64,000 nt of DNA, from NCBI GenBank assembly GCA_033851955.1, contig JAWSVK010000006.1, positions 1-64,000 on the forward strand, read 5' to 3'. The position numbers were made by a program, and so were the translations under genes. Shown here piece after piece: positions 1 through 12,346 of the stretch. The DNA comes from Profundibacter sp033851955. GTDB lineage: Bacteria > Pseudomonadota > Alphaproteobacteria > Rhodobacterales > Rhodobacteraceae. The notes below the pieces were generated by a model. That model worked only from the letters and a program-made list of their open reading frames with translations. It made no database searches and had not been told where the DNA came from. Numbering within the stretch: the first letter of the stretch is position 1; the number at the start of each line of letters is the position of its first letter.

Positions 1-209
1 GGGAGCCTTGGGGGGCAGGTCAGTAGATAAGTGATGTCGGATGGGAGACCCAAGCCATCTACAATTTTTGCACGTAAGTATGACTGTGCCCCATCCGCCA
101 CATGCTTCAAATGCATTCTGTTGGTTCCACAGTGCTTCCATGGCCAGGACCCAAACGCAAATAGCCGCCCAAAGGTAGCGCGTAGCTTATTGTGTTTAAA
201 GGATAATTT
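1..209. other. No recognisable gene (downstream flank of rRNA operon)
   Basis: This stretch lies beyond the last gene (tRNA-fMet) of the minus-strand rRNA operon. A short plus-strand open frame exists here but has no ribosome binding site or recognisable motif. I see no RNA fold or gene that I can support. Confidence 0.5.
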
Positions 210-286
<77 letters not shown>

Positions 287-295
287 CCAAAAACA

Positions 296-324
296 CCTCA
301 GAGGCATGAAAAATGTATCTGAGG
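296..324 (-). terminator. Hairpin between 5S rRNA and tRNA-fMet, partial terminator or processing site
   Basis: CCTCAGA at 296-302 pairs with TCTGAGG at 318-324. On the minus strand the stem is followed by TGTTTTTGG, so it resembles an intrinsic terminator after 5S. Because tRNA-fMet follows within 10 bases, it could equally be an RNase processing stem or a partial terminator. Confidence 0.45.
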
Positions 325-361
325 TCATCGAAAAGAGAGATACGTTTGAATTTCTTACTAG

Positions 362-477
362 GTTTGGCGGTGACCTACTCTCCCACGCCTTAAGACGCAG
401 TACCATTGGCGCAACAGTGCTTAACTGCCGAGTTCGGGATGGGATCGGGTGTTTCACTTGTGCTATAACCACCAAAC
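362..477 (-). rRNA. rrf: 5S ribosomal RNA
   Basis: The minus strand carries the conserved 5S pattern: a 5' end GTTTGGTGG, the internal block CCCGATCCCATCCCGAACTC, and a 3' end pairing with the 5' end (ACCGCCAAAC). The length of about 116 nt is normal. It lies between 23S rRNA and tRNA-fMet. The ends are placed by terminal stem pairing and may be off by a base or two. Confidence 0.95.
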
Positions 478-592
478 CGAGAAAGAAATTCAAACATCAG
501 TGCGGTGCTACCGCAACTATCCTGATCGTGTAGTTGTGTATATGTGTAGTATGCTTCGATTCAGATAAAGCAAGTCTTGCTTTTACTGGATC

Positions 593-3370
<2,778 letters not shown>

Positions 3371-3821
3371 CCAGAAAAAGATAGACTTAACTACCCAACC
3401 CCAGCGATGAGGTCTTCTTCTAGATCAAAGCATACTATATATTTCCCATCCTGAGCCCCGTGCAGGGTTCAGGACATGTTGCTCCAATCCGTATTGAGAT
3501 TGGAACGGTTAGTGTACTTGACTTGGATTGTAGGTCGTATTTCAGGATTAAACCTGTGGATATTAAGTCGGCTAGACCAATATCCATACAACATACTTGT
3601 AGTTTTTCATGCTTTAGGCTCGAAGCCTATGACCTTCCACACTCGGAAGATCAGCATAAAAACTGATGTTTGTATCTCTCTATACGATGTCAATTCCGGT
3701 GAACTTCAAAGAAGTTCGCCGACAAGCCATAGCGAGTATTCAAAGAATACTTGCGGAGCTTGCGTCCGATTGGACGGCTAAACACTAACAGTGCTTAGCG
3801 ATCTAATCGACTAGGGGGAAA
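3371..3821. other. Internal transcribed spacer, tRNA-Ala to 23S rRNA
   Basis: This spacer of about 450 bp separates tRNA-Ala from 23S on the minus-strand transcript. It should contain the processing stem that brackets 23S. I see no protein gene or further tRNA; the short open frames here have no ribosome binding site and are not genes. Confidence 0.8.
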
Positions 3822-3897
3822 TGGTGGAGCGTATCGGGATCGAACCGATGACCCCCTGCTTGCAAAGCAGGTGCTCTCCCAGCTGAGCTAACGCCCC
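3822..3897 (-). tRNA. tRNA-Ala (TGC)
   Basis: This is a 76-nt minus-strand tRNA starting GGGGCGTTAGCTCAGCTGG and ending GCTCCACCA with encoded CCA. The anticodon loop contains TTTGCAA, giving anticodon TGC. It is one of the two tRNAs in the 16S-23S spacer, six bases from tRNA-Ile. Confidence 0.98.
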
Positions 3898-3903
3898 ATT
3901 TTT

Positions 3904-3980
<77 letters not shown>

Positions 3981-4137
3981 TAGACAGACCGGTAGGGTCT
4001 GCAATTTTGATACTGAAGAGATATGAGGACGGCTCGGTCCGTAGATGTTTTGTCCTATACACCTTTCGGTGCCTGTTCGTGAGAACAGGAGGACTGCTAA
4101 GTGTTTCACGAGACTAGCAAGCTAGTCTACTAGAAAC

Positions 4138-5615
<1,478 letters not shown>

Positions 5616-5850
5616 GAAAAGCAATTGCTTGCTTGTCCTTGACGTTCGAACCTCTGCACATCGCATCTAACCGTTGCAGTTAGATGCAGTCTTCTGTTTG
5701 TTGTGCTTCAGTTATCAAAGATAACAAAAGCCGTCCAAACAGTGAAGCTGACACTACATAATCGGACCTAAGTCCTAGTAGCGCGATATGCTTAAGTTTG
5801 TTCATCGAATGAACCAAACCGCCCACATATCTCTTCAGTTTACTAATAAT

Positions 5851-5861
5851 TTCAAAGAGCA
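5851..5861 (-). promoter_or_regulatory. rRNA antitermination boxA
   Basis: The minus strand reads TGCTCTTTGAA about 235 bases upstream of 16S. It matches the bacterial boxA consensus TGCTCTTTAACA in its first eight positions. BoxA recruits NusB/NusE and supports antitermination in rRNA operons. Confidence 0.7.
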
Positions 5862-5887
5862 CGAGACAAAAATAAACCGAAGCGCCT

Positions 5888-5916
5888 TGGTATTTCCGGC
5901 GCGCCTGCCTGTCTAA
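5888..5916 (-). promoter_or_regulatory. Candidate rRNA operon promoter
   Basis: On the minus strand TTAGAC (5911-5916) is followed after 17 bases by ATACCA (5888-5893), about 30 bases upstream of boxA. The match to sigma-70 consensus is partial and the site is chosen mainly for position and spacing. Confidence 0.3.
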
Positions 5917-6174
5917 GTCTCTGTTTTCGTTTCGCTTTCTTGACCGTTTGGCCTTTCCGGCGACCCGTTGGAGCGTCTCTGCTCGTCCGGTAAGGGGGTG
6001 TTTAGTGTTACCCACTGAGACTCGCAAGACCTTTTTTCATGAAATATGACATTTTCTTTGAAATCGCTGTTTTCCCCTTAAAACAAGGGTTTTTCGGATG
6101 AATAAAAGTTGCTCTTTCTTGTTTTCCACTAAGAATTCCACTGCCCGATGAGCCCATTTTGACCAAATTCCGGC

Positions 6175-6304
6175 TTATCCACAGACTCAACGCCCTGATT
6201 TGCCGATTCACGACTCGGAATTTCAAGATTCGGAGCCGATTCACCCGACTCGGAGGTGAAATTTCTTGCGACTCGCCGACTCAATACTCAAACCGACCCG
6301 AGTC
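6175..6304. promoter_or_regulatory. DnaA box followed by a nine-site GANTC cluster
   Basis: TTATCCACA (6175-6183) is a perfect DnaA box. GANTC sites then begin at 6184, 6205, 6212, 6227, 6238, 6247, 6270, 6278 and 6300. Random expectation is about one per 256 bp, so nine in about 120 bp is strongly enriched. GANTC is the target of the CcrM methyltransferase of alphaproteobacteria. The block combines features seen in cell-cycle-controlled origins or promoters, but its function is not shown. Confidence 0.6.
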
Positions 6305-6347
6305 ACCGCCCAAATACCCATTTATCGGGCGAACCCCGATCCAGCCC

Positions 6348-7343
6348 CTAAAGAGGCAAGACCAAGACCCGATTTGGGCGGATTACGACCGCACCACCGG
6401 CAACCACCACTTCGGCTCTGGTTGGGCACACAATGACATTCACGATGTTGTTGCGATCATTGGGGTCAGGCACGATCCTGATTTGGAAAACATCTCCCCC
6501 CGGCAATTGCGCAATCGCCTGCCCGACGCGATCATCCAGAATGGCCTCTAGTATCGAGGCCTCAACTTCCCCCTTCATACAGTCCAACAAAGTCGGCATG
6601 AACTTGTTCAGCGTAAACGCAATGATCGGCGCGCTCCCCCCCGACCCGACATCTTCGAGCCAGTGAAAGTTCACATTGCTTTCAAACTCCACCTCGGCAC
6701 TGATCACTGATCCATTGGGGCGTGGATCAACCTTAAAGCGGATTTCCATCTCAAGCATGAAATCAGCGTTGAAGAAGTTGTTCAGCACGACCTCCAGCGG
6801 AAACCTGAAACGAATGCGCTGGGCGGTCCAATCCACCTTCGTCTCGCTACCAGCCTTAAACCGCAAAGCGGCTATGCCCGATAATCTTGTTTGGAAACTC
6901 TGGATAACCGCGTCTTCCAAAAACGGTCCCCAATTCTCAATCGTTTCACAGCCCGTTTCGTCAAACCCGATCCGCAGGCTTTCACCAAACGCTCGCCAGC
7001 TCTCACCTGTATTCCTGCGTCGAACCGATATCGTCGCAAGCGTCGCCGATTTTTGGAATATGTCGATGGACCCCTCTGGGTCTATGGCCTCGTTCAAAAT
7101 ATGGCCAAAGGCGTTCAACCTGAATTCATAATTCCCAATGGCTGTTGTTTGATCAATCACAGTAATGCGCCAACTGATGTTGTTGTTCATCATTGGTGGC
7201 GCCGGATTGACCGAGGCCTCGAACACCTCAAGATTAAAAAGCGCGACATGCCCATCGCCACCGGGAAAGTCAGGCAGCTCTCCACCTGGAGCAAGCACAT
7301 TATCGGATGATGTAAGAAATCGGTTAGACAACTGGATTTTCAT
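6348..7343 (-). CDS. Hypothetical protein, 331 aa
   Basis: I do not recognise this family. The start at 7343 is supported by AGGAG nine bases upstream. The protein has no signal peptide or membrane segment and is rich in alternating hydrophobic and polar residues suggesting beta structure. It has a glycine-rich early segment (PGGELPDFPGGDGH, about residues 19-32), a middle rich in phenylalanine and charged residues (about 180-215) and a hydrophobic end (VVIRPNRVLVLPL). It stands alone on the minus strand, downstream of the msrPQ operon and separated from it by a hairpin. Codon usage looks like that of its neighbours, so it is probably a real, soluble protein. Confidence 0.7.
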   Translation of the reverse strand: MKIQLSNRFLTSSDNVLAPGGELPDFPGGDGHVALFNLEVFEASVNPAPPMMNNNISWRITVIDQTTAIGNYEFRLNAFGHILNEAIDPEGSIDIFQKSATLATISVRRRNTGESWRAFGESLRIGFDETGCETIENWGPFLEDAVIQSFQTRLSGIAALRFKAGSETKVDWTAQRIRFRFPLEVVLNNFFNADFMLEMEIRFKVDPRPNGSVISAEVEFESNVNFHWLEDVGSGGSAPIIAFTLNKFMPTLLDCMKGEVEASILEAILDDRVGQAIAQLPGGDVFQIRIVPDPNDRNNIVNVIVCPTRAEVVVAGGAVVIRPNRVLVLPL

Positions 7344-7410
7344 GGCAATCGGCTCCTAATAAAAATGGGACGTTTAATACCCCATATTTACCACAACACG
7401 CTTCGGCCTC

Positions 7411-7439
7411 AAAATCGCCAAACGGGAATAGGCGATTTT
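7411..7439. terminator. Hairpin terminator downstream of msrPQ
   Basis: AAAATCGCC (7411-7419) pairs with GGCGATTTT (7431-7439) around an 11-base loop. On the minus strand it lies 15 bases after the msrQ stop and ends in GATTTTGAG. A longer T run is on the plus strand. Confidence 0.55.
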
Positions 7440-7453
7440 TCACTCAACCCGCG

Positions 7454-8065
7454 TTAGGCGCGCTGTTTCAAACTGGTGATCCAGCCCCAGCGCATACGGG
7501 TGAGGAGCAGCCCCAGAACCACGGCCAAGTAGACCACTGGCTCGTACTGCCAGCCTTTGACCAGCCAGACATAGTGCAGCGCGCCGACGATCGCCGCCGG
7601 ATAGGCCAGCCTGTGCAATTTGCGCCATCCCGCCGGCCCTATCCGCCGGATCGATGCAGTGTTCGATGTCATCGCCAGCGGCAGCAGCAAAACGAATCCG
7701 GTCATCCCCATCGTGATGTAGGGCCGCTTGATAATGTCGGCCCAAATCTCGCCCCAATAAAGCTGAATATCCAGCACCAGCCAGATCGCCAGATGCACCG
7801 CGATGTAGAAGAACGTCAAAAGCCCCAGCGCGCGGCGAAATTTTATCAGGTTCAGCCCCGTCATTCGGCGCAGCGGAGTCACAAAAAGCGCCGCAATCAT
7901 AAACTGCAATCCGATCTTTCCAACCCGATGTTCCAGCGCTTTTACAGGGTCAATTCCAAGCCCGCCATTGAACAGTAAAAACACCAACCAAAACAGAGGC
8001 AGAACACCGGCTATATATAGAGACACAGAAGGCACCCGTTTTAGGGCTGAATTTACGCGCTGCAT
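7454..8065 (-). CDS. msrQ: Haem-binding membrane subunit of the MsrPQ methionine sulfoxide reductase
   Basis: MsrQ (YedZ) is the inner-membrane haem b and flavin protein that passes quinone-derived electrons to periplasmic MsrP. The 203-aa product has about six hydrophobic segments and the family pattern of an RRMTGLNLIKFRRALGLL stretch followed by FYIAVHLAIW (haem-ligand histidine), then WRKLHRLAYPAAIVGALHYVWLV with two further histidines. The length fits the family. It begins one base after the msrP stop, so the two are an operon. Together they repair oxidised methionines in envelope proteins. Confidence 0.93.
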   Translation of the reverse strand: MQRVNSALKRVPSVSLYIAGVLPLFWLVFLLFNGGLGIDPVKALEHRVGKIGLQFMIAALFVTPLRRMTGLNLIKFRRALGLLTFFYIAVHLAIWLVLDIQLYWGEIWADIIKRPYITMGMTGFVLLLPLAMTSNTASIRRIGPAGWRKLHRLAYPAAIVGALHYVWLVKGWQYEPVVYLAVVLGLLLTRMRWGWITSLKQRA

Positions 8066-8066
8066 T

Positions 8067-8996
8067 CTAGTAATTTACCTTCAAATCCATGCCGTCATAT
8101 AGGCTCGCAACCTCGTCGCCATATCCGTTGAACATCAGCGTCGGCTGACGCTTGGCAAAAACCCCGCCGCCAAGCCGGCGTTCTGACGACTGCGACCAAC
8201 GCGGATGACTGACCTCGGGGTTCACGTTGCTGTAAAATCCGTACTCGGTTGGGCCGATGTTATTCCATGTCGTCGGCGGCATTTCTGACACCAGCGTGAT
8301 ACCCACAATCGACTTGATTGACTTGAACCCGTATTTCCACGGCACCACCAACCGCAGCGGCGCGCCGTTCTGTTTTGGCATCTCTTCACCATACAGACCC
8401 GTCGCCAATACCGTGAGCGGCGACATCGCCTCGTCCAGCCGCAACCCCTCAACATAGGGCCACGGAAATTGCGGCGAGTTCTGGAACGGCATCTCCGCAG
8501 GCCGGTGCAACGTTTCAAACGCCACATACTTGGCCCCCGACTGCACCCCCACGCGGTTTAACAACGTCGCCAGCTCAAACCCGATCCACGGCACAACCAT
8601 CGACCAGCCTTCGACACAGCGGAACCGATAAATCCGCTCCTCCATATCAACGCCCTTCACCACATCCGCCAAATCGTAATTGCCCGGCTTATCGACCAAG
8701 CCGCCAATCTTGACGCTCCAAGGGTCCGTGGTCAGTTGATGCGCATGTTGGGCTGGGTCCGTCTTTGATGTGCCAAACTCATAATAATTGTTGTGATTGG
8801 TGATCTCTTCAAAGGTGTTCGGAGTTTCATCGGTAGAATATCCACTCGACTTGGCCGCAATCTTGGCCATCACCGGTCCTGCGATCGTCGCCGCAGCCAA
8901 AGCTCCTGCACCCACCAAAAATTTACGCCGGTTCAGATAGTCCAACTTTGGGGTCACAGAGGACCACTTCAAATCAGTTTTAAAACGATATGTCAT
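8067..8996 (-). CDS. msrP: Periplasmic protein-methionine-sulfoxide reductase catalytic subunit
   Basis: MsrP (YedY) is a molybdopterin enzyme of the sulfite-oxidase fold that reduces methionine sulfoxide in periplasmic proteins. The start at 8996 is preceded by GGAG at seven bases; an in-frame upstream start at 9059 lacks one. The N-terminus has a twin-arginine signal (LNRRKFLVGAG, R23-R24) for folded export. The molybdenum-ligand cysteine is in YRFRCVEGWSMVVPW (C127). The C-terminus retains PRWSQSSERR and LYDGMDLKVNY, typical of the family. The 309-aa length is normal. Confidence 0.95.
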   Translation of the reverse strand: MTYRFKTDLKWSSVTPKLDYLNRRKFLVGAGALAAATIAGPVMAKIAAKSSGYSTDETPNTFEEITNHNNYYEFGTSKTDPAQHAHQLTTDPWSVKIGGLVDKPGNYDLADVVKGVDMEERIYRFRCVEGWSMVVPWIGFELATLLNRVGVQSGAKYVAFETLHRPAEMPFQNSPQFPWPYVEGLRLDEAMSPLTVLATGLYGEEMPKQNGAPLRLVVPWKYGFKSIKSIVGITLVSEMPPTTWNNIGPTEYGFYSNVNPEVSHPRWSQSSERRLGGGVFAKRQPTLMFNGYGDEVASLYDGMDLKVNY

Positions 8997-9108
8997 TGCA
9001 CGGCTCCAGTTGTTTACATCAACCTTGCCTAAGCCAGCCCAATAAAGAAGCCAAAACAACTCACCTCACAACCTTGTTTGGTTTTTGTAACGTAGGCACT
9101 CGAATTAT

Positions 9109-9139
9109 TTGGCTTGCTATGAACCATGGTTCATAGCCT
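9109..9139 (+). promoter_or_regulatory. MerR-type operator-promoter
   Basis: A perfect 22-bp palindrome (9116-9137, core GAACCATGGTTC) lies between TTGGCT (9109-9114, -35-like) and TAGCCT (9134-9139, -10-like). These hexamers are separated by 19 bp. Over-long 19-20 bp spacers with a central dyad are characteristic of promoters activated by MerR-family regulators. The downstream operon encodes a MerR protein. Confidence 0.6.
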
Positions 9140-9170
9140 AAGAGTTGGTTGGTCATTCAAGGAGATCAAT

Positions 9171-9473
9171 ATGACCAACACTTCTTCCCCCAATGCCTGC
9201 AGACTTCCCTCGTCATCTAAAGGTTCCGCTGATCCTGGTTGCGGCTGCGCGCCTGCTGGCAAGCAACCGAAGACAAAAACCGCAAAAAACTTTGCGGGGT
9301 TCGTTACCCTTTGTGCTATTTGTTGTGCTGTCCCACCGGTACTTGTCGCGTTTGGAGTTATTGGTATCGCAACGGGTGCCTATCTAAGCACAGGTGTCGA
9401 AGTGCTTATAGTAATACTGGCCATGATGGGGCTTGGCTTACTTCTAATGAAGTTCGTGAAAAAGAAACGATGA
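9171..9473 (+). CDS. Small MerF/MerT-like metal transport membrane protein
   Basis: This 100-aa protein starts at 9171 behind a strong AAGGAGAT site. A cysteine-bearing N-terminal tail (C8, then GCGCAP near residue 25) precedes two membrane helices. The first carries the vicinal-cysteine pair in LCAICCAVPPVLVAFGVIG. This arrangement resembles MerF and MerT, which carry Hg(II) across the inner membrane through a cysteine pair. The stop overlaps a potential start of the following merR-like gene, and the MerR-type operator lies immediately upstream. No merA or merP is in the window, so the metal is uncertain and could be mercury or another thiophilic ion. Confidence 0.72.
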   Translation: MTNTSSPNACRLPSSSKGSADPGCGCAPAGKQPKTKTAKNFAGFVTLCAICCAVPPVLVAFGVIGIATGAYLSTGVEVLIVILAMMGLGLLLMKFVKKKR

Positions 9474-9484
9474 GGAGTCCCTTA

Positions 9485-9862
9485 ATGAGAATATCAGACG
9501 TTGCTGATCAGACCGGAATTCCAGTGTCAACGATCCGCTACTACGAAAAGCGGGCGATCATCCCCAAACCCAACAGAAACGGGCGGGACCGGTCATTCTC
9601 ATCAAAAGACGTACGTGCGATTCAATTTGTTCGAGATGCCCAAGCCCTTGGTTTGACGTTGGGTGAAATATCAACGCTATTGCAAGGGTCGTGGAGCACA
9701 GGAGAAATGGCAAAGATCGCCACAACCCATCGCCAAACCCTGCGCGAACGTATCAAGGCGCTCAAACGGGCCGACAAAATCCTTGCCGCCCTTGAATCAT
9801 GTCGCTGTGACAGTTTCGCTGATTGCGATGTGAATGCTACCCAATGCAATCGCTATGATTGA
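9485..9862 (+). CDS. MerR-family transcriptional regulator
   Basis: This is a 125-aa regulator with a winged helix-turn-helix at residues 1-70 (RISDVADQTGIPVSTIRYYE), a long dimerisation helix, and a cysteine-rich C-terminus. GGAG at 9474-9477 supports the start at 9485; an ATG at 9470 overlapping the preceding stop is less likely. The C-terminal motif is CRCDSFADC followed by another cysteine six residues on. The position equivalent to MerR Cys82 in the dimer helix appears to be Thr, so it is not a canonical Hg(II) sensor. The CxCx5C part resembles the last three cluster cysteines of SoxR. It is inferred to control its own operon through the palindrome at 9116-9137. Confidence 0.88.
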   Translation: MRISDVADQTGIPVSTIRYYEKRAIIPKPNRNGRDRSFSSKDVRAIQFVRDAQALGLTLGEISTLLQGSWSTGEMAKIATTHRQTLRERIKALKRADKILAALESCRCDSFADCDVNATQCNRYD

Positions 9863-10091
9863 GTTCATTGGTTTTCTAGCGGTCTGCTCAATGGTCGCAT
9901 GCTATGCGTTTGAGCACTATTCCAATTGGCTCACGTTGATCTTCGCTGTCTCTTGCGCGGTTGCGGCCTTATATGCGTTTTTGATTGGGTCTTATCCTTT
10001 CATGTTAGCCGAAGGGGTCTGGGCACTCATTGCTTTGCGGAAATGGCACTACGGCATTGATCGAAATGAGCCTGCTGGCGAATGCGACTAA
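9855..10091 (+). CDS. Small membrane protein, CBU_0592-like
   Basis: This 78-aa protein has three hydrophobic segments and a conserved-looking end, EGVWALIALRKW, resembling the CBU_0592-type domain of unknown function. I start it at the ATG at 9855, which overlaps the end of the merR-like gene by eight bases; an in-frame ATG at 9834 would add seven residues. The overlap implies translational coupling with the metal-response genes. The biochemical role is unknown. Confidence 0.65.
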   Translation: MIEFIGFLAVCSMVACYAFEHYSNWLTLIFAVSCAVAALYAFLIGSYPFMLAEGVWALIALRKWHYGIDRNEPAGECD

Positions 10092-10159
10092 TCTGAACGG
10101 GCTGCTGCCTCGGGTGTATCTGTGGTAAGAGTCCGTGTTAAATATAGGAGTATATTACT

Positions 10160-10711
10160 ATGTGGTACATTTTTCCCATCACCACGTCATTGTTGATTTC
10201 CGTGGCTGGGGCCGCAATGGCCGCCGATGCGTGTATAGATCTGTGCAGCAATGAATTTTACCAGTCAGCAACCGCAGAAAGCATTCAACAAAAGATCGGC
10301 GAAGGTGTCGATGTGAATGCGCTGGACGGCGAACAGAAATCCGCATTGCACTGGGTTGCTGGAGCAAAACCAGAAGTGATCATCGCTTTGCTGGCCGCCG
10401 GAGCCGAAGTGAACGCCAAAGACTACCTAGAGCGTGCACCGCTTTTGTTTGTGGCCGCCTCGGGTTCTGTTGAGAACATCAACCTGCTTCTTGATGCTGG
10501 GGCAGACATAAATGCAAAAACAGCCAATGATTGGACTGCCCTGCACGGCGCCGCCAATTTCAACACAGCCGAAAGCGTCATTGTGTTGCTAGAGGCCGGC
10601 GCTGATCCTACCGCCAAAACTGAAATGGGCGAAACCCCATTCGCCCTAAGCCCCAACAATCAAAAGCTGGCAGAAACCGAGGCGCTCAAACTATTGGAAG
10701 AACGCCAATGA
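10160..10711 (+). CDS. Exported ankyrin-repeat protein
   Basis: The 183-aa product begins with a signal peptide (hydrophobic residues 5-20, AMAADA cleavage region), followed by two cysteines. About four ankyrin repeats follow, with clear units such as ALHWVAGAKPEVIIALLAAGAEVNAKD and LHGAANFNTAESVIVLLEAGADPTAK positioned at about residues 60-165. GGAG upstream supports the start. Ankyrin repeats bind proteins, so it is probably a periplasmic adaptor. It is convergent with the flavoprotein gene that ends nine bases after its stop. Confidence 0.85.
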   Translation: MWYIFPITTSLLISVAGAAMAADACIDLCSNEFYQSATAESIQQKIGEGVDVNALDGEQKSALHWVAGAKPEVIIALLAAGAEVNAKDYLERAPLLFVAASGSVENINLLLDAGADINAKTANDWTALHGAANFNTAESVIVLLEAGADPTAKTEMGETPFALSPNNQKLAETEALKLLEERQ

Positions 10712-10719
10712 CGGCATTG

Positions 10720-12207
10720 TCACCCCGCCCGTGGAAACAACTTATCCATCGGTATTGAACGCCCGTCCGCCTGAACCAGCCGCACATGTTTACGGCGCAT
10801 CTGGCGCGGCTCACTTACGCCAACTGAATGGGCGATGGTCTCGACCTCTTTGGTCAGCGCCTTGGCGTATTTCGCGACCTTTATATACTTGTCCTCAACC
10901 ACCAGCCCTTTTTGCAGACCCGCGTCGTGGGTGGTGATCCCGGTTGGACAGGTGTTGCGGTTACATTTTAGCGCTTGGATACACCCCAGACTAAACATAA
11001 ACCCGCGTGCCGAGGTGACGAAATCCGCCCCGGCACAAATCGCCCAAGCCACATCCCCCGGATTGACCAGTTTCCCGCTGGCCACAATCCTGATGCGGTC
11101 CTTCAACCCATATTCATCCCGCAGGTTCACCACCAAAGGCAAAGCCTCGCGGATCGGCATCCCGACCAGATCAATCAACGGCATAGGTGCCGCCCCCGTA
11201 CCGCCTTCGCCACCATCTATGGTGATAAAGTCCGGCGCGTGCCGTTCGCCACGTTTCGTGATCAGTGCGAACAACTCTTCAAACGGCTCCAATGATCCAA
11301 CCACGGTTTTAAACCCAACCGGCTTGCCCGTAACCTCACGAATATGGGCGACCAAATCCAGCAGATCACCGAAATCGTCAACACCCGCGTGGCGGTTTGG
11401 CGAAAGGCTTGCCTCACCTGCCGAAATACCGCGAATGCTGGCTATTTCTGCGGTCACCTTTTCAGCTGGCAAAATCCCCCCCTTGCCGGGTTTGGCCCCC
11501 TGCGCGAGCTTGATTTCGAACATCTTGACCTCTGGATGGGCGGCAGCAACCCGTAGTTTATCATCCGACAATTTGCCGTCCAAATCACGGACCCCGTAGT
11601 TCGCAGTGCCAATTTGAAACACCACGTCACAGCCCCCCGCCAAATGATATGGCGACATGCCGCCTTCGCCAGTGTTCATCCAGATACCGGCCTTAGCAGC
11701 ACCCCGGCTAAGCGCCTCAACTGCGGGGGCCGACAGAGCGCCAAAGCTCATCCCCGAAATATTCACGATAGATTTCGCGACATAGGGGATACGGGCGTTC
11801 GGTCCGATCTGCATCGGATCTGTCGTGGAGAATTGATCATCCAACGGCGGAAAGGCGGCATTCGCGAAAATTGGTGTGCCGACGACGGACAGATTGCGGG
11901 TCGACCCAAAGGCAACCGTGTTGCCATGCCCATCCGCTGCGCGCCCAACCCATTCACGTTGTGCACGGTTAAACGGCATTTCCTCGCGATCCATGGCAAA
12001 GAAATATTGCCGAAAGAATTCGCCAAGCGCGCTGAATAGCCCGCGAAACCGCCCAATCACCGGATAATTCCGCCTCACTGCATCACCTTTTTGCGACCGG
12101 TCGATAACAAACAGCCCGATGGTCAACAGCGTCAGCAGCCCGATAATAAACACGAACAGCAATGCCATGCTTTGCAATGCAAATCCGGCCCAATTCATAA
12201 AGCTCAT
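10720..12207 (-). CDS. FMN-binding glutamate-synthase-family protein, membrane-anchored
   Basis: About 495 aa. The N-terminal segment has one or two membrane helices. It is followed by a glutamate synthase FMN barrel with GEGGMSPYHLAGG, the glycine-rich FMN region DGGEGGTGAAPMPLIDLVG and an iron-sulfur-like cysteine set in GCIQALKCNRNTCPTGI. These are features of the stand-alone GltB-like domain family, not of full glutamate synthase. There is no amidotransferase domain, so the substrate is unknown. I place the start at 12207; in-frame ATG codons at 12213 and 12264 are alternatives and the ribosome binding site is weak. Confidence 0.85.
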   Translation of the reverse strand: MSFMNWAGFALQSMALLFVFIIGLLTLLTIGLFVIDRSQKGDAVRRNYPVIGRFRGLFSALGEFFRQYFFAMDREEMPFNRAQREWVGRAADGHGNTVAFGSTRNLSVVGTPIFANAAFPPLDDQFSTTDPMQIGPNARIPYVAKSIVNISGMSFGALSAPAVEALSRGAAKAGIWMNTGEGGMSPYHLAGGCDVVFQIGTANYGVRDLDGKLSDDKLRVAAAHPEVKMFEIKLAQGAKPGKGGILPAEKVTAEIASIRGISAGEASLSPNRHAGVDDFGDLLDLVAHIREVTGKPVGFKTVVGSLEPFEELFALITKRGERHAPDFITIDGGEGGTGAAPMPLIDLVGMPIREALPLVVNLRDEYGLKDRIRIVASGKLVNPGDVAWAICAGADFVTSARGFMFSLGCIQALKCNRNTCPTGITTHDAGLQKGLVVEDKYIKVAKYAKALTKEVETIAHSVGVSEPRQMRRKHVRLVQADGRSIPMDKLFPRAG

Positions 12208-12346
12208 ACCCATTCCCCGTTTTGTCTTTTTGACATCTCTACCTGGCTGGCTAAAGGTGGTCACAGATTGCGCGTCTGTCCTGCGAGACGCAAGCTACGT
12301 TTTCGAGGACGTTGTCAAACACAGATCAAAACCAAAAGGACCAGCC

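Larger units (their letters stand above)
5616..6347. other. rRNA leader and promoter region plus GANTC-rich spacer; no protein gene seen
   Basis: This 730-bp stretch holds the leader of the minus-strand rRNA operon (boxA at 5851-5861), a possible promoter at 5888-5916, an AT-rich block at about 6030-6130, a perfect DnaA box at 6175-6183 and nine GANTC sites at 6184-6304. Short open frames on both strands have no convincing ribosome binding sites. I do not call a coding sequence here. Confidence 0.7.

Noticed and set aside
6074..6094. Short hairpin CCCTT-AAAAC-AAGGG followed by five T on the plus strand
   Set aside because: It looks like a weak terminator, but no plus-strand gene precedes it; it may be just AT-rich sequence.
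5680..6551. Open frames of 78-130 aa on both strands in the rRNA leader and GANTC region
   Set aside because: No ribosome binding site or protein-like pattern; they overlap boxA, the promoter candidate and the GANTC cluster, and the plus-strand frame runs into the antisense of the 6348 gene.
10835..11599. 254-aa plus-strand frame opposite the flavoprotein gene
   Set aside because: It is the antisense shadow of a clearly coding minus-strand gene with recognisable FMN-barrel motifs.
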